A stretch of DNA of 64,000 nucleotides from Gordonia sp. SL306 (lineage in GTDB: Bacteria > Actinomycetota > Actinomycetes > Mycobacteriales > Mycobacteriaceae). Shown piece by piece: positions 1 through 9,815 of this stretch. Below the pieces are notes generated by a model. It did no database searches and had not been told where the DNA came from. It saw only the letters and a list, made by a program, of their open reading frames with translations. The translations under genes were made by a program, and so were the position numbers. Each line of letters starts with the position of its first letter. Position 1 is the first letter of the stretch. Location: contig NZ_CP113063.1 in the NCBI RefSeq assembly GCF_026625785.1, positions 1,488,001 through 1,552,000 on the forward strand, in the 5' to 3' direction.

Positions 1-185
1 GCGGCGCGACGACGAGACCCCTCGGACCGCGCGACCACCGCGCCGACCACGTGACCGGCCTGCTCGAGTGCGGCCCCGAGCGCGGTCCCAACACGCCCGG
101 CCGCGATCACGCCGACGGTGAGCCGGGCAGGCGCGGGCAGGTTGGAGAGACCGGACAGGTAGCGCGAATCATCATCACGGCCCAT
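1..185 (-). CDS. Rossmann-fold DUF2520 protein (Rv3603c-like), C-terminal part outside window
   Basis: Only the first 61 codons are in the window; the gene runs off the left edge. The visible N-terminus reads MGRDDDSRYLSGL, followed by a nucleotide-binding Rossmann turn (LTVGVIAAGRVGTALGAAL) at about residues 22-40, which fits NAD(P)-binding. In mycobacteria a DUF2520 protein with this fold lies just after the DUF6779 gene and before panC, matching the order here; its biochemical role is not established. The ATG at 185 is the first start in frame. The 333 bp upstream separate it from the folate operon and contain a repeat array, so it probably has its own promoter. Confidence 0.8.
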   Translation of the reverse strand, partial: MGRDDDSRYLSGLSNLPAPARLTVGVIAAGRVGTALGAALEQAGHVVGAVVARSEGSRRRA

Positions 186-518
186 GCCGGGGCCGAGACC
201 ATCGCTCGGTGAGGTCACCGCTGTCCTCCGAATTGGAAGTTCCAGTCCCGGCTTCGGCTCGGGTACCAGACGTTGCACAGCAAGGTTAGGCCCTGCGAGC
301 GCTCAGAGGCCAACGCCTGTGACAGGCCTCACGGGACGCAGTGCGTGCGAGCCGCCCACACGTGACGAGGGCCTTGGCCGGATTCTGTACCCGATCGGCG
401 AGTTTCTGTACCCGATCGGCGAGATTCTGTACCCGATCGACGAGAAACTGCGCCCGATCGACGGGCAGCGGGGTGCCGGGTGGGGGTGCGGGCGGCGGAC
501 GGGCGGGGCGGAGTGCGG
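186..518. other. gene-free interval with a 21-bp repeat array
   Basis: This gap lies between the end of the DUF6779 gene and the start of the DUF2520 gene, both on the minus strand. No convincing open frame is present. It holds the phased array at 391-465 and, read from the DUF6779 stop on the minus strand, a C-rich leader. The promoter of the DUF2520/panC unit should lie in 186-380, but no clear -10/-35 pair was recognised. Confidence 0.6.
391..465 (-). repeat. 21-bp phased array, type 2 core, four units
   Basis: On the plus strand the cores CCGATCGGCGAG (391-402), CCGATCGGCGAG (412-423), CCGATCGACGAG (433-444) and a shorter CCGATCGACGG (454-464) start exactly 21 bp apart, joined by linkers such as TTTCTGTAC. 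Read on the minus strand, the sense strand of the DUF6779 gene that ends 53 bp away, the unit becomes CAGAATCTCG-CCGATCG, the same arrangement as the fprA array near 30.4 kb. The stretch between the stop and the array is C-rich in the sense strand. Function unknown. Confidence 0.85.
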
Positions 519-1829
519 TCAGTCCTCGCGGCGGCGACGGCCACCGCCCGGTGAGCCGGACTGGCGCAGCTGACTCAGCAGCTCCGAGACGGGCAGGCCT
601 GCCGAATGGGCGCTGTCGCCGTCGTCATCGTCACGCCGACGACGTCGTCCCTGCTGCAAGACGGGACTGCTGCTCTCCCCCGACGACTCGTGACGGCCCG
701 AGGTGGTGGACGCTGCCTCGCCCGACGTCTCCTCCTCGACGACCTGCTCCCCGACGGCCTGGGGCTCGTCGGCCGCAGGGGTCTCGGTCACGGGGGTCTC
801 GGTCACAGGGGTCTCGGTCACGGGCCTCTCGGCGGGAGCGGCATCGGCGACGATGGTCTCCTCCGCGTCGACCGCGACGTCGTCCGGGTCGACCGGAGCT
901 CCCGACCGTGCCGCCACCTTCCACTCGTCGGTCGGCGTCTCGTCGACGTACCCGGTCGGCGTCGGCGACGAAGGGGTCGGCGCGGACGTGGTGAAGAACG
1001 ACCCGGTGGACGGCGAGCCGACGTCCTCCGGCTCGGCCAGCACGGCGTCCTCGACCTGTTCGTCGATGGTGTCCTCGGGCACCTCGGTCGCGATCCGGCC
1101 CGACATCGGGTCGTCGTCGGTGATCACGGGGATGACCTCGGTCATCTCGTTGGGGTCGACGTCGGCGGGCACGTGGCGGCCGGCGCCGGCCGCAGGCGCG
1201 GTGGCAGCGAAGTCGCGGGCCGCCAGCACGCTGTCGTCGGTGCCGAACCTCTGGCCGTACGTCGAACTCGTGCTCGGGCGCTCTCCGCCGATGCCGGATG
1301 CCAGCTCGCGCAGTTTCTCGTTCGGCAGGGCGGTCCGTTGCTCTGGGAGCGATTCGCCGAGCAGCATCTCCAGGCTCGACCGCAACGCCAGCACCTGCTG
1401 CTTGAGCTCGGCGAGTTCCTCGTTGGATTCCGCGCTGACCTCTTTGCGGATGGTGGTCTCGACGTCGAGTTCGTACTGACGGCGCGCGGCGATCTCGCGC
1501 TCGAGCTGGAGTTCGTAGACCAGACGCAGATCCCGGCTCTTCGACTCCGCGGTCTCCGCTTGCCGCCGGAACTTGGTGACCAGGATCGCCCCGATCACCG
1601 CCGCCCAGAGCGCCGCGATCACCGCGAGGGAACCCGACACGGACAGCTGATCGGTGAAGACCATCAGAATGCTGGCGACCAGGGCGAGCACGATGAGCAG
1701 ACCGAGCAGCCACTGTCCCACCGATCTACCGGATCGCCGCGACTCGGTGGAACGGCCGTTCGAGGTCGTCATGTTCGTGAACATACCGCCTGACAGCATC
1801 GATGTCGGCGAACCAGGGCGGAGAGTCAC
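519..1829 (-). CDS. DUF6779 membrane protein (Rv3604c-like)
   Basis: A 436-residue protein with two predicted membrane segments near the N-terminus (about residues 39-60 and 66-86). A charged coiled-coil-like stretch follows (roughly 90-165, rich in Glu/Arg), then a long acidic low-complexity C-terminal half ending in Arg/Asp-rich runs. A 15-bp tandem repeat at 779-826 encodes three copies of PVTET. The position after folK-DUF3180 matches the mycobacterial Rv3604c gene; function is unknown. The GTG at 1829 is chosen because GGGAG lies about 11 nt upstream; ATG codons at 1799, 1784 and 1772 are alternatives without better ribosome sites. Confidence 0.8.
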   Translation of the reverse strand: MTLRPGSPTSMLSGGMFTNMTTSNGRSTESRRSGRSVGQWLLGLLIVLALVASILMVFTDQLSVSGSLAVIAALWAAVIGAILVTKFRRQAETAESKSRDLRLVYELQLEREIAARRQYELDVETTIRKEVSAESNEELAELKQQVLALRSSLEMLLGESLPEQRTALPNEKLRELASGIGGERPSTSSTYGQRFGTDDSVLAARDFAATAPAAGAGRHVPADVDPNEMTEVIPVITDDDPMSGRIATEVPEDTIDEQVEDAVLAEPEDVGSPSTGSFFTTSAPTPSSPTPTGYVDETPTDEWKVAARSGAPVDPDDVAVDAEETIVADAAPAERPVTETPVTETPVTETPAADEPQAVGEQVVEEETSGEAASTTSGRHESSGESSSPVLQQGRRRRRDDDDGDSAHSAGLPVSELLSQLRQSGSPGGGRRRRED

Positions 1830-1856
1830 CGATTCACCATCTCCCGGGGGCGCCGG

Positions 1857-2390
1857 TCAGGCGGGCCCCGGATGGCCCCCGACCGGGTCGTCGGTCGGAT
1901 CATCCGGTGCGCGGCAGCAATACTCGAGCCACAGCGCAGCAGCCACCAGCACCACGCCGCCGACGACCCCGACGATCGAGCCGGGCAGGTCGTGATCGGC
2001 CGCCGCCAGGTCATGTCGGGTGGCGAGGAAGATCAGCAGACCCGTCCAGACGCCCACTGCGATCGCGCCCAGGATGGCCGACGCCTTCGCCAGCGCCAGG
2101 ACGCGGGCAGCGGTGATCGGGTGCAACTGTCCCCGCGCCCGCCCGACATCCCGCGACGCCACCCGGGCACGGACGATGAAGGCGATCAGCACCTCGAGGG
2201 CGGCCAGGACGTAGAGCACGATCCCGGCGAGCAGCGGCATCGGCGGCAGGCTGCCGTAGTTGTAGCGCACCAGGACGAAAGCCGTCACCGCGACGATGAC
2301 GGCGATCACCGTCAGATCGCGCAGCCGAGTCGGCCCGAGCCCCGGCTCTTCGTCCTGATCGCGGCGCGACGGCCGTCGTGGCTCGGTCAT
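1857..2390 (-). CDS. DUF3180 membrane protein (Rv3605c-like)
   Basis: A 177-residue protein with a polar N-terminus ([17 protein letters not shown]) and four predicted hydrophobic helices at about residues 29-46, 51-72, 98-122 and 131-152. It matches DUF3180, which in Mycobacterium follows folK in the same operon; the reason for the association with folate genes is not known. The ATG at 2390 overlaps the folK stop in an ATGA arrangement, so the two are translationally coupled. The DUF6779 gene starts 27 bp after its stop. Confidence 0.85.
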   Translation of the reverse strand: MTEPRRPSRRDQDEEPGLGPTRLRDLTVIAVIVAVTAFVLVRYNYGSLPPMPLLAGIVLYVLAALEVLIAFIVRARVASRDVGRARGQLHPITAARVLALAKASAILGAIAVGVWTGLLIFLATRHDLAAADHDLPGSIVGVVGGVVLVAAALWLEYCCRAPDDPTDDPVGGHPGPA

Positions 2391-2914
2391 CGGCGCCTCG
2401 TGACCGACAGCTGCGCCACCGGCACCACCCCGGCGCACTCCGACGGATCGATCCGATCGACCAGGGTCGCCACGGCCTGCGTGCCCTCGGGCGTCCACAG
2501 GGTGGCGTCCGGTTCGATCACGAGCCACGGGATGAGCACAAAGGCCCGTTCAGCAGCCCGGGGATGCGGGAGCAGCAGCCGCGGATCGTCGCTGCGCACC
2601 ACGTCGACGCCCTCGCTCACCGTGATCACGTCGACGTCGAGCGTCCGCGGACCCCACCGGACCTCACGCGTGCGGTCGGCGGCCTCCTCGAGTTCTGCGC
2701 CGATCGCCAGCCACTCGTACGGACCCCGCGGACCCTCGACGATGAACGTGATGTTGTAGAAGTCCTCCTGCTCGACCCCACCCCACGGTGGCGTCGAGTA
2801 GACCGGCGACACGGCGACGAGGTCGTCGGCGAACCGCTCGACGACCGAGTTCAGGTGACCGAGCCGGTCACCGATGTTGGAGCCGGCCGACAGCACGGCC
2901 CGCGTCGCGGTCAT
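2387..2914 (-). CDS. folK: 2-amino-4-hydroxy-6-hydroxymethyldihydropteridine pyrophosphokinase
   Basis: A 175-residue HPPK, which transfers pyrophosphate from ATP to 6-hydroxymethyl-dihydropterin in cytosolic folate synthesis. The family motifs are visible: [10 protein letters not shown] near the N-terminus, [10 protein letters not shown], the pterin-side segment DFYNITF, and the metal/ATP signature [12 protein letters not shown] followed by [15 protein letters not shown]. The length is normal. The ATG at 2914 overlaps the folB stop (ATGA), and its own stop overlaps the DUF3180 start, so it sits in the tightly packed folE-folP-folB-folK operon. Confidence 0.95.
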   Translation of the reverse strand: MTATRAVLSAGSNIGDRLGHLNSVVERFADDLVAVSPVYSTPPWGGVEQEDFYNITFIVEGPRGPYEWLAIGAELEEAADRTREVRWGPRTLDVDVITVSEGVDVVRSDDPRLLLPHPRAAERAFVLIPWLVIEPDATLWTPEGTQAVATLVDRIDPSECAGVVPVAQLSVTRRR

Positions 2915-3285
2915 CGGGACATGCCTTTCCGGGAGCGTCGCGTCACCACCGCGACGTCGCCGAACTGCAGCGGGATCGGCGCGGACGGCTTGTGGACGGT
3001 CACCTCGCACGCCGCGATCCGCTCGTCGTCCATGATCGATTCGGCGACCTCGCCGCCGACCGCTTCGATGAGATTGCGCGGTTCGCCCGCGACGATGTCG
3101 TGGGCCTTCTGCGCGAGCGCACCGTAGTCGACCGTGTCGTCGAGGTCGTCGGAGGCCGCGGCGACCGCGAGGTCGAGCCAGAGCGTGATGTCGAGGATGA
3201 ACTCCTGGCCGTCACGTCGCTCATGCTCGAAGACACCGTGATTGCCGCGGACGACGAGTCCCCGCAGTTCGATCCGATCGGCCAT
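2911..3285 (-). CDS. folB: dihydroneopterin aldolase
   Basis: A 124-residue DHNA, normal length for the family, which converts 7,8-dihydroneopterin to 6-hydroxymethyl-dihydropterin and glycolaldehyde. Visible marks are the N-terminal strand [21 protein letters not shown] with the conserved Gly-Val-Phe and Glu, the VDYGAL segment, the [12 protein letters not shown] helix and the C-terminal [11 protein letters not shown] with the conserved Lys-Pro. The ATG at 3285 shares one base with the folP stop (TGATG), and the gene overlaps folK by four bases, indicating coupled translation. Confidence 0.95.
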   Translation of the reverse strand: MADRIELRGLVVRGNHGVFEHERRDGQEFILDITLWLDLAVAAASDDLDDTVDYGALAQKAHDIVAGEPRNLIEAVGGEVAESIMDDERIAACEVTVHKPSAPIPLQFGDVAVVTRRSRKGMSR

Positions 3286-4262
3286 CAGTGGCTCACCACT
3301 CCTGTGTCGTCAGCTCCCTGGACGTCGATGCCCCGGGCATCGGCCTCGTGGGTCTCGGTGTCGCGGCGCGGGAGGCCCGTTCCACGGCTGCCCCCGCGGC
3401 GCCACGCACTCGCCACGGCGACCGCATCGCGACTCTTCTCCACATCGTGCACCCGCACTGCCCAGGCCCCGTCCATCGCGGCCAGCGCCGAGATCGACGC
3501 GGTCGCGATCTCCCGGCCCGCAGGTGGACGCAACTCGCCGTCGCGGGCGAGCAACGTACCCAGAAACCGTTTGCGCGAAGCCCCGACGAGAACCGGGAAT
3601 CCGAGACCGACAAACGTGGGCAGTGCGTGCAACAGCGCCCAGTTGTGTTCGGCGGTCTTGGCAAAACCGAGGCCAGGGTCGAGCACGATGCGATTGGGAT
3701 CGACCCCCGCCGACACCGCGCTGTCGACCTGTGCCAGCAGTTCACCGGACACCTCGGCCACCACGTCGCGGTATCCGCCGACGTCTCCGATGCCGTGTGT
3801 GAACGCACCGTCGCGGTTGTCGCGGTCGATCGGCCGCCAGTGCATCAGAATCCAGGGCAGGCCCGCATCCGCGACCACACGGGCCATGTCGGCGTCGGCG
3901 CGCCCGCCGGAGACGTCGTTGATCACCGCGGCGCCTGCCTCGATGGCCGCTGCTGCGACCGGTGCGCGCATCGTGTCGACCGAGATGGGCACGCCCGCGC
4001 CGGCGAGTCCCGCGATCACCGGCGCAACCCGCTTCGCCTCGTCGGCGGGATCCACCCGGCTCGCTCCCGGCCGAGTCGATTCACCACCGATGTCGATCAG
4101 ATCGGCACCCTGTGCGATCAGTTCGTGCCCGTGCGCGATGGCCGCGTCGTGGTCGAGGTAACGACCACCGTCGGAGAACGAATCGGCCGTCACGTTGATG
4201 ACGCCCATCACGAGCGTGCGGTCGGCCGGCGCGAGCACGCAGTCCCGTTGTTCTGACGGCAT
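3285..4262 (-). CDS. folP: dihydropteroate synthase
   Basis: DHPS joins p-aminobenzoate to the pterin pyrophosphate; it is the sulfonamide target. Signatures are present in order: [16 protein letters not shown] near residue 18, [11 protein letters not shown], the SVDTMRA strand, INDVSGG, the LMHWRP strand, [24 protein letters not shown] and a C-terminal [12 protein letters not shown]. At 325 residues it is about 40 longer than typical DHPS. The excess is a polar tail after the VRVHDV helix, rich in Arg, Gly and Asp, with no known role. The folE stop is 17 bp upstream and folB follows with a one-base overlap. Confidence 0.95.
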   Translation of the reverse strand: MPSEQRDCVLAPADRTLVMGVINVTADSFSDGGRYLDHDAAIAHGHELIAQGADLIDIGGESTRPGASRVDPADEAKRVAPVIAGLAGAGVPISVDTMRAPVAAAAIEAGAAVINDVSGGRADADMARVVADAGLPWILMHWRPIDRDNRDGAFTHGIGDVGGYRDVVAEVSGELLAQVDSAVSAGVDPNRIVLDPGLGFAKTAEHNWALLHALPTFVGLGFPVLVGASRKRFLGTLLARDGELRPPAGREIATASISALAAMDGAWAVRVHDVEKSRDAVAVASAWRRGGSRGTGLPRRDTETHEADARGIDVQGADDTGVVSH

Positions 4263-4279
4263 CGGTCGGCGAACCGCGC

Positions 4280-4999
4280 TCAGGTCCGCGAGATCAGGTC
4301 GAGGGCCTCACCGCGGGAGACCGCACTCGTCTTGAACAAGCCGCGCACCGCGGAGGTGGTGGTGGTGGCGCCCGGCTTGCGGATGCCGCGCATGGCCATG
4401 CACAGATGCTCGGCCTCGATGATGACGATCACCCCGCGCGGATCCAGGCGCCGCACGATCGCGTCGGCGACCTGACTGGTCAGCCGCTCCTGCACCTGCG
4501 GGCGTTTGGCGTACAGATCCACCAGTCGCGCGAGTTTCGACAGCCCGGTGACCTGGCCGGAGACACCCGGGATGTAGCCGACGTGGGCCACTCCGTGGAA
4601 CGACACGAGATGGTGCTCGCACGTCGAGTACAGCGGGATGTCCTTGACCAGGACGAGCTCGTCGTGGTCCTCGTCGAACATGGTGCCCAGCACCTCGCTG
4701 GGATCGGTGTAGAGCCCGGCGAACATCTCCCGATAGGCGTTGGCCACGCGTTTCGGCGTGCGCTGCAGCCCCTCTCGGGTCGGGTCCTCGCCGACCGCGA
4801 TCAGCAGCTCGCGGATCGCGGCCTCGGCGCGCTCCTGATCGAAGTGCCTGCCCTCGGGTGTCGTGAGCTCGCCTCCGGCTGCGTCAGAATTCGGCCCGCT
4901 CCGGGCGCCGTCGGCATTCGGCCCGCTCGCTCCGCTCCCGGCGCCGTCCACACCATTGCGATCGTTCACGCGGGCGTCCTGATGTTCACTGACCGTCAT
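4280..4999 (-). CDS. folE: GTP cyclohydrolase I
   Basis: A 239-residue enzyme that opens GTP to dihydroneopterin triphosphate, the first step of folate synthesis. The catalytic domain starts near residue 55 and shows the zinc ligands in [13 protein letters not shown] and [10 protein letters not shown], plus the [20 protein letters not shown] segment. The first 50 residues are a Gly/Ser/Asn/Ala-rich extension. It contains an in-frame [10 protein letters not shown] element and a shortened relative (GARSGPN) that recur in ftsH and in the metalloprotease gene at 14.1 kb. The ATG at 4999 is followed by MTVSEHQD. The gene is in the ftsH-folE-folP-folB-folK unit. Confidence 0.95.
   Translation of the reverse strand: MTVSEHQDARVNDRNGVDGAGSGASGPNADGARSGPNSDAAGGELTTPEGRHFDQERAEAAIRELLIAVGEDPTREGLQRTPKRVANAYREMFAGLYTDPSEVLGTMFDEDHDELVLVKDIPLYSTCEHHLVSFHGVAHVGYIPGVSGQVTGLSKLARLVDLYAKRPQVQERLTSQVADAIVRRLDPRGVIVIIEAEHLCMAMRGIRKPGATTTTSAVRGLFKTSAVSRGEALDLISRT
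4888..4946 (-). repeat. in-frame GAGSGASGP element inside folE (one full, one shortened copy)
   Basis: The coding strand carries the 26-bp sequence GGCGCCGGGAGCGGAGCGAG followed by CGGGCC (4921-4946), encoding [10 protein letters not shown] shortened relative lies at 4888-4910 that lacks about ten central bases and encodes GARSGPN. The same nucleotide string occurs in ftsH (5434-5460) and twice in the metalloprotease gene (14901-14964), always in the same reading frame. The near-identity at nucleotide level argues for spread of a sequence element rather than convergent Gly/Ser linkers. Confidence 0.7.
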
Positions 5000-5062
5000 C
5001 GTTCATCTGATCCGTTCTACGAACGTGTGTGCGGGCAGCCGACCGGTTGGCCGGCGCCCTGA

Positions 5063-7435
5063 TCAACCGCCGGGGTTCTCGGGATGTCCGTGGCGGCCGG
5101 AACCATTCGTTCCGTTGCCATTCGACCCGCCACCGTTGGTGCCCGATCCGTTGGGACCGCCAGGCGAGGGGGCGGAGTCCTGCGGGGGCCACCCCGGCGC
5201 CGACCAGTCGCGCGGAGCGCCGTAGTCGGGTCGCGTGCCGTGGGTCGGCTGACCCGGATAGCCCTGCTGACCCGGGTGGCCGCTCTGCTGGCCCGGATAG
5301 CCTCCGCCGCCGTACTGCTGCGGACCGGGCGCCGACTGCGGCGGGTAGGCGGGCGGATATGCCTGTCCCGGAGTCGGATTCGGGTACCCCGAACCCGGCT
5401 GTCCCGCACCGGTGCCGGCGCCGCCGGAATGCGGCCCGCTCGCTCCGCTCCCGGCGCCGACCGGTTCCGGCACCGGCTCCGGGGTGACCGGCTCGGGCGG
5501 CCATGGCTCGCCCCGCTCGATCGCGAGTTCGCCCGGTGTCTTGACCGGCGGCTTGTCACTCGGCGTACGGTCACCGAACTCGTTGAACGTGGTGATCCGC
5601 GGACGCTTCTCGACACCGGAGAAGATCTTCTCGAGATCCTTGCGGGTCAACGTCTCCCGCTCGAGGAGTTCGGTCGCCAGCACGTCGAGGGTGTCGCGGT
5701 ACTCCGCGAGGATCGCCCACGCCTCGGTGTGCGCGGCCTCGATCAGCCGGCGCACCTCCTCGTCGATCTCGCTGGCGATCTCGGCCGAGTACGTGGCCTG
5801 GTTGCCCATCGAACGCCCCAGGAAGGGGTCACCCTGTTCCTGTCCGTAGTGGACCGCGCCCAGCTTGGCACTCATGCCGTACTCGGTGACCATCGCGCGC
5901 GCGATCTTGGTGGCCTGGTCGATGTCCGACGACGCGCCCGTGGTCGGCTCGTGGAACACCAGTTCCTCGGCCGCCCGGCCACCCATGGCCATCACCAGAC
6001 GCGCGATCATCTCCGACCGCGTCATCAGGTCCTTGTCCTGTTCCGGCACCGCGAGCGCGTGACCGCCGGTCCGCCCGCGGGCAAGGATGGTGACCTTGTA
6101 GATCGGGTCGAGGTCGGGCATCGCCCACGCAGCGAGGGTGTGCCCGCCCTCGTGGTACGCGACGGTCTTCTTCTCTTGTTCGCTGATGATCCGGCTCTTG
6201 CGGCGCGGTCCGCCGATCACTCGGTCCACGGCTTCTTCGAGCATCTCGGCGGTGATGGTGTTCTTGTTCTCGCGGGCCGCGAGCAAGGCGGCCTCGTTGA
6301 CAACGTTGGCCAGATCGGCACCGGACATGCCCGGCGTGCGCTTGGCCAGACCGTCGAGATCGGCATCGGAATCGATCGGCTTGCCCTGCGCGTGCACCTT
6401 GAGGATGGCGCGACGACCCGCGATGTCGGGGTTGCCGACCGGGATCTGGCGGTCGAATCGACCGGGACGTAGCAGCGCCGGGTCAAGGATGTCGGGACGG
6501 TTGGTCGCCGCGATCAGGATGACGCCGCTGCGCTCACCGAAGCCGTCCATCTCCACGAGCAACTGGTTGAGGGTCTGCTCGCGCTCGTCGTGACCGCCGC
6601 CGAGGCCTGCACCGCGCTGGCGGCCGACCGCGTCGATCTCGTCGACGAAGATGATGCAGGGGCTGTTGTTCTTGGCCTGCTCGAACAGATCGCGCACCCG
6701 GGACGCACCGACACCGACGAACATCTCGACGAAGTCCGAGCCGGAGATGGTGAAGAACGGCACACCGGCCTCACCGGCGACGGCCCGCGCGAGCAGGGTC
6801 TTACCGGTACCGGGCGGACCGTAGAGCAGCACGCCCTTGGGGATCTTGGCGCCCAGCGCCTGGTAGCGCGCCGGGTTCTGCAGGAAGTCCTTGATCTCGT
6901 AGAGCTCTTCGACGGCCTCGTCGGCACCGGCGACGTCGGAGAAGGTGGTCTTCGGCATGTCCTTGGTGAGCTGCTTGGCCTTGGACTTGCCGAAGCCCAT
7001 GACCCCGCCCTTGCCGCCGCCCTGCATGCGGTTCATCACGAAGAAGAACAGGCCGAACAGCAGGATCATCGGAAGGATGAAGATGAGGATCTGCCACAGC
7101 GCCGACTGCTGACTGACGTTGGTCTGATAGGGCGCACCCGTGGTGGTGACCGAGTCGAAGACCTGCTCACCGGCCGACGCCGGGTACTTGGCACTGATCT
7201 TGGTGACGTCGTCGCCGTCGACCTTGATCGGATTCTTCAATTCGATCCGCAGGGTCTGTTCGCGGTCGTCGATGTCGATCCGGTCGGTGTTCTTGACGTT
7301 GAGCTGGGTCAACGCGACCGAGGTGTCCACAGACTTGTACTCACGACCCGAGTCACGCATCACGCTCCAGCCCCACAGGGCGAGCACGATGAGCGCCACG
7401 ATGGCGAGGTTGCGGAAGACTGACTTTCGGTTCAT
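5063..7435 (-). CDS. ftsH: ATP-dependent zinc metalloprotease FtsH
   Basis: A membrane-anchored AAA+ protease of 790 residues that unfolds and degrades membrane and regulatory proteins. Two membrane helices flank a short extracytoplasmic domain (about residues 6-24 and 113-135). The AAA module shows Walker A GPPGTGKT, Walker B IIFVDEID and the arginine-finger region RPGRFDRQ. The peptidase has the zinc motif HEGGH. The last 150 residues are a Pro/Gly/Gln-rich tail with GYPGQQ-type repeats and one GAGSGASGP element. The ATG at 7435 starts MNRKSVFRN; hpt lies upstream on the same strand, folE downstream. Confidence 0.97.
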   Translation of the reverse strand: MNRKSVFRNLAIVALIVLALWGWSVMRDSGREYKSVDTSVALTQLNVKNTDRIDIDDREQTLRIELKNPIKVDGDDVTKISAKYPASAGEQVFDSVTTTGAPYQTNVSQQSALWQILIFILPMILLFGLFFFVMNRMQGGGKGGVMGFGKSKAKQLTKDMPKTTFSDVAGADEAVEELYEIKDFLQNPARYQALGAKIPKGVLLYGPPGTGKTLLARAVAGEAGVPFFTISGSDFVEMFVGVGASRVRDLFEQAKNNSPCIIFVDEIDAVGRQRGAGLGGGHDEREQTLNQLLVEMDGFGERSGVILIAATNRPDILDPALLRPGRFDRQIPVGNPDIAGRRAILKVHAQGKPIDSDADLDGLAKRTPGMSGADLANVVNEAALLAARENKNTITAEMLEEAVDRVIGGPRRKSRIISEQEKKTVAYHEGGHTLAAWAMPDLDPIYKVTILARGRTGGHALAVPEQDKDLMTRSEMIARLVMAMGGRAAEELVFHEPTTGASSDIDQATKIARAMVTEYGMSAKLGAVHYGQEQGDPFLGRSMGNQATYSAEIASEIDEEVRRLIEAAHTEAWAILAEYRDTLDVLATELLERETLTRKDLEKIFSGVEKRPRITTFNEFGDRTPSDKPPVKTPGELAIERGEPWPPEPVTPEPVPEPVGAGSGASGPHSGGAGTGAGQPGSGYPNPTPGQAYPPAYPPQSAPGPQQYGGGGYPGQQSGHPGQQGYPGQPTHGTRPDYGAPRDWSAPGWPPQDSAPSPGGPNGSGTNGGGSNGNGTNGSGRHGHPENPGG
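5434..5460 (-). repeat. in-frame GAGSGASGP element inside ftsH tail
   Basis: The plus-strand stretch here is the exact complement of the full element found in folE (4921-4946) over 26 bases. It encodes GAGSGASGP in the same frame, within the low-complexity C-terminal tail of FtsH. The neighbouring GGAGTGAG residues look like a decayed further copy. Confidence 0.7.
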
Positions 7436-7569
7436 GCCTGTTGGTGGTGGTGGGGCTCGGCTTGTGTCCAGCCCGCGCCTTCCCACTGTCCTTCCCGGTC
7501 GACGTCGTGGACAGCCTCAGGTGTCTTCTGTAGGGCTGTCCGTATTAGAGGCTACCGGTCAACGAACAG

Positions 7570-7615
7570 CCAGGGAAAACCGTTCCGTGCCACACCGGTG
7601 GCACCTCGTCCCTGG
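7570..7615 (-). terminator. stem-loop after hpt
   Basis: Eight bases beyond the hpt stop, an outer pair CCAGGGA (7570-7576) / TCCCTGG (7609-7615) encloses an inner perfect pair GTGCCAC (7587-7593) / GTGGCAC (7598-7604) with a four-base loop. There is no U-run, as is usual for actinobacterial intrinsic terminators. It probably attenuates or ends the hpt transcript before ftsH. Confidence 0.5.
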
Positions 7616-7622
7616 TAGGACG

Positions 7623-8201
7623 TCAGTTCTGGTACACCGACGGCCGCAGCCGGCCGATGTAGGAGAGATCGCGGTAGCGCTCGGCGTAATCCAGCCCGTA
7701 CCCGACGACGAACTCGTTGGCGATGTCGAACCCGACGTCGGCCACGTCGACCGGGGAACGCACCGCTTCCGGTTTGCGCAGCAGGGTGCACACCTCGAGC
7801 GACTTCGGATTCCGGGTGGCCAGGTTCTTCATCAGCCACGAGAGCGTGAGACCGGAGTCGATGATGTCCTCGACGATCAGGACGTCGCGGCCGGCGATGT
7901 CGCGGTCGAGGTCCTTGAGGATCCGCACCACACCGGACGACGAGGTGGCCGAGCCATAACTCGACACCGCCATGAACTCCATCTGCGACGGGATGGGCAG
8001 CGCCCGCGCGAAGTCGGTCATGAACATGATCGCGCCCTTGAGCACGCCGATCAGGACCAGGTCCTCGTCGATGTCGGCGTACCGCGCGGCCACCGACTCG
8101 GCCAGCTCCGTGGTGCGTTGCCGGATCTGCTCCTCGGTGATGAGGACCGCTTCGATGTCGTCGCCGTACGGGTCTGTGCCGCTGAGACTTGGGGACTGCA
8201 C
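7623..8201 (-). CDS. hpt: hypoxanthine phosphoribosyltransferase
   Basis: A 192-residue purine-salvage enzyme that makes IMP/GMP from hypoxanthine/guanine and PRPP. The PRPP motif [14 protein letters not shown], the N-terminal [20 protein letters not shown], the flexible-loop serine/tyrosine AVSSYG and the base-contact strand [22 protein letters not shown] are all visible. In mycobacteria hpt directly follows tilS, but here about 5 kb of other genes separates them. The GTG at 8201 gives [13 protein letters not shown]; a GAGG lies very close upstream, so the exact start is not certain. Confidence 0.93.
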   Translation of the reverse strand: MQSPSLSGTDPYGDDIEAVLITEEQIRQRTTELAESVAARYADIDEDLVLIGVLKGAIMFMTDFARALPIPSQMEFMAVSSYGSATSSSGVVRILKDLDRDIAGRDVLIVEDIIDSGLTLSWLMKNLATRNPKSLEVCTLLRKPEAVRSPVDVADVGFDIANEFVVGYGLDYAERYRDLSYIGRLRPSVYQN

Positions 8202-8540
8202 GCCTCTAGCTTGTCATGCCGGGAACGGACTGCGTCGGCGACCGCGCGGTCGCGCTCCTCTCCGGACCTCCGTGACCGCCGCGTAACGCTGTAGGACGTT
8301 CGTACGACATCCCGCGAGAGAACGGTGTGTCGCTGATCACACTCAGATCACGAATGGCAACATATCTTCACACGCGACACATTTTTCTCCTGAGATGACC
8401 GCGAATTTGTGAAGGTGAACTGTCCGCAGAAAAAGCGATTAAAGGGGGCCTGATCCTTTGTTCTGCGAACGAAATTCACCAGTGCCGACAATTTCCCCAG
8501 GCTCGTGTCGACGGAGCCGATCACGCGAAAGACATTCCCT
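8202..8540. other. gene-free divergent interval between hpt and the secreted protein gene
   Basis: This 339-bp interval separates the divergent hpt and DUF8020-like genes and must hold both promoters. Its central part (about 8340-8460) is clearly more AT-rich than the surroundings and has runs such as ATTTTTCTCC and AAAAAGCGATTAAAG. No riboswitch, operator or small gene was recognised. The change in base composition marks the left edge of the accessory insertion. Confidence 0.5.
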
Positions 8541-9263
8541 ATGTTCACAGCCCGGCGCACCGACGCTTCCCGGCGACACACGCGCCTCCATCTCACCACC
8601 TTGGCAACGATTTCCCTTGCAACCGCATTGATTACGGCCTTCGCCGGATCGGTACAGGCGGCACCGGCGAAACCTGCGCCAACCACCTACGACGTCGCGG
8701 TCGGAGCTGGCTCGTTCAGCCTCACCGTGCACAACGGTTCGATCAGCACCAATTCCGGTGCACTCGTCATTCGCAATTCCGCCGGCGCCGAAAAGTTCCG
8801 GATGCCGCTGGCATATCGCAAGGAATATCAGCAATTCCCCATCGATGCGAGGACCGTCGGAAATACCGCGACGCTGATACCGTCTCGAAATGTTGCGCGG
8901 TCGACGCCGGTTAATCCGGTGGAGGTGGAGGGCCTGCGAACCATCGCAGCGAGTCAGGTTGACGCTCCGCGGACCAAGCAGGAACGAGACGATCAGGCCT
9001 TGGCGCGGTTCAATCAGATGGCTTCGGCCGGTCTGACAATCTCGTCTCTCGTCGGCATCACAATTGGTGCGGTGCTAGGTGGAATTGTCGGCTGCGCAGG
9101 GGGCCTGCCAGCATTCGCAGTCGGATGTTTCCCAGGCGCGGTCCTGGGTGCATCGGTGGGTTCAATTGCTGGCCTGATCCTCGGAGGCGGCGGTTCCGTC
9201 ATCGGAGCAGCCATCCAGTACTTCAACACCATCAACTCGCCGTTCGTCCCACCGCGGCGTTAG
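8541..9263 (+). CDS. secreted DUF8020-like protein
   Basis: A 240-residue exported protein. The signal peptide is MFTARRTDASRRHTR, then a hydrophobic core, ending at FAGSVQA-AP. The mature N-terminal half (TYDVAVGAGSFSLTVHNGS... then MPLAYRKEYQQFPIDARTVG) resembles the beta-rich segment of secreted actinobacterial DUF8020-type proteins. The C-terminal part is Gly/Ala-rich and hydrophobic with two Cys and GXXXG-like packing (IGAVLGGIVG, GASVGSIAGLILGGGG), resembling glycine-zipper membrane segments. The function is unknown. The ATG at 8541 gives a clean signal peptide; a GTG at 8505 would add twelve polar residues. Base composition is lower in GC than the flanking core genes. Confidence 0.65.
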   Translation: MFTARRTDASRRHTRLHLTTLATISLATALITAFAGSVQAAPAKPAPTTYDVAVGAGSFSLTVHNGSISTNSGALVIRNSAGAEKFRMPLAYRKEYQQFPIDARTVGNTATLIPSRNVARSTPVNPVEVEGLRTIAASQVDAPRTKQERDDQALARFNQMASAGLTISSLVGITIGAVLGGIVGCAGGLPAFAVGCFPGAVLGASVGSIAGLILGGGGSVIGAAIQYFNTINSPFVPPRR

Positions 9264-9332
9264 AGAACCACCCACCCCGACGGTCCGCCTCAGTGTTCGA
9301 CGAGGCGGGCCGTCAACCTCTCACCGATTCGG

Positions 9333-9367
9333 TAGCAGCAATCCGCGCCTGGCGCGGATTGCTGCTA
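9333..9367. terminator. 35-bp perfect palindrome, copy 1 (bidirectional terminator or mobile repeat)
   Basis: TAGCAGCAATCCGCGCC (9333-9349), one T, then its exact reverse complement (9351-9367). It lies between two converging genes, so it can serve as a terminator for both. The same sequence recurs at 13109-13151, and in both places CTACAAATCCGGRTCA follows, the TCA being the stop of the minus-strand gene to the right. The position relative to that stop codon is identical in both copies. Confidence 0.8.
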
Positions 9368-9377
9368 CAAATCCGGG

Positions 9378-9803
9378 TCAGGCCAGAAGGTGCGCGTATG
9401 GATCGTCGTCAGCGCCGATTTCTTCCGGCATCGGGTAGTACGTCTTGATCAGCAGATTGCCTGCGTCATCCCAGGCGAAGGTCTCGATGCTGTATGCGGA
9501 CATGATGTCCGGCTCTGTGCCGAAGCGATTCTCACAGACCCAGGCCATCTCGTTTCCGTTGACCTGCACGGTCAGCATGGTGATCCGCAAGATGTGCTGA
9601 AACATGTCCCAGGCCTCGACAGTCGCCACCTCGAAGCCGTGTTTCTCCTCGGTCCCGACCGGATCGAACATGCGCACCTGCGCCGGCATGATGGTGCGCC
9701 ACGACGCCACCCAATCGTCCTTCTTTCCGGCGTTCCACAGCTCCGCATGCTGTCGTGCATGCGCGAGCCGGGCCGCTCGACTCGGGACAGACCCCATACC
9801 CAT
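9378..9803 (-). CDS. NTF2-like / SnoaL-like protein
   Basis: A 141-residue protein with the helix-then-curved-sheet pattern of the NTF2-like fold: RLAHARQHAELWNAGKKDDWVASWRTIM, then RMFDPVGTEEKHGFEVATVEAWDMFQ. It ends with a beta-rich half (VQVNGNEMAWVCENRF...SIETFAWDDAGNLLIKTYYPMP) typical of SnoaL/ketosteroid-isomerase relatives. The substrate is unknown. The start at 9803 is favoured by GTGGGAG about five bases upstream. It follows the LysR gene by 12 bp and may be cotranscribed with it. Confidence 0.6.
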   Translation of the reverse strand: MGMGSVPSRAARLAHARQHAELWNAGKKDDWVASWRTIMPAQVRMFDPVGTEEKHGFEVATVEAWDMFQHILRITMLTVQVNGNEMAWVCENRFGTEPDIMSAYSIETFAWDDAGNLLIKTYYPMPEEIGADDDPYAHLLA

Positions 9804-9815
9804 CACCACTCCCAC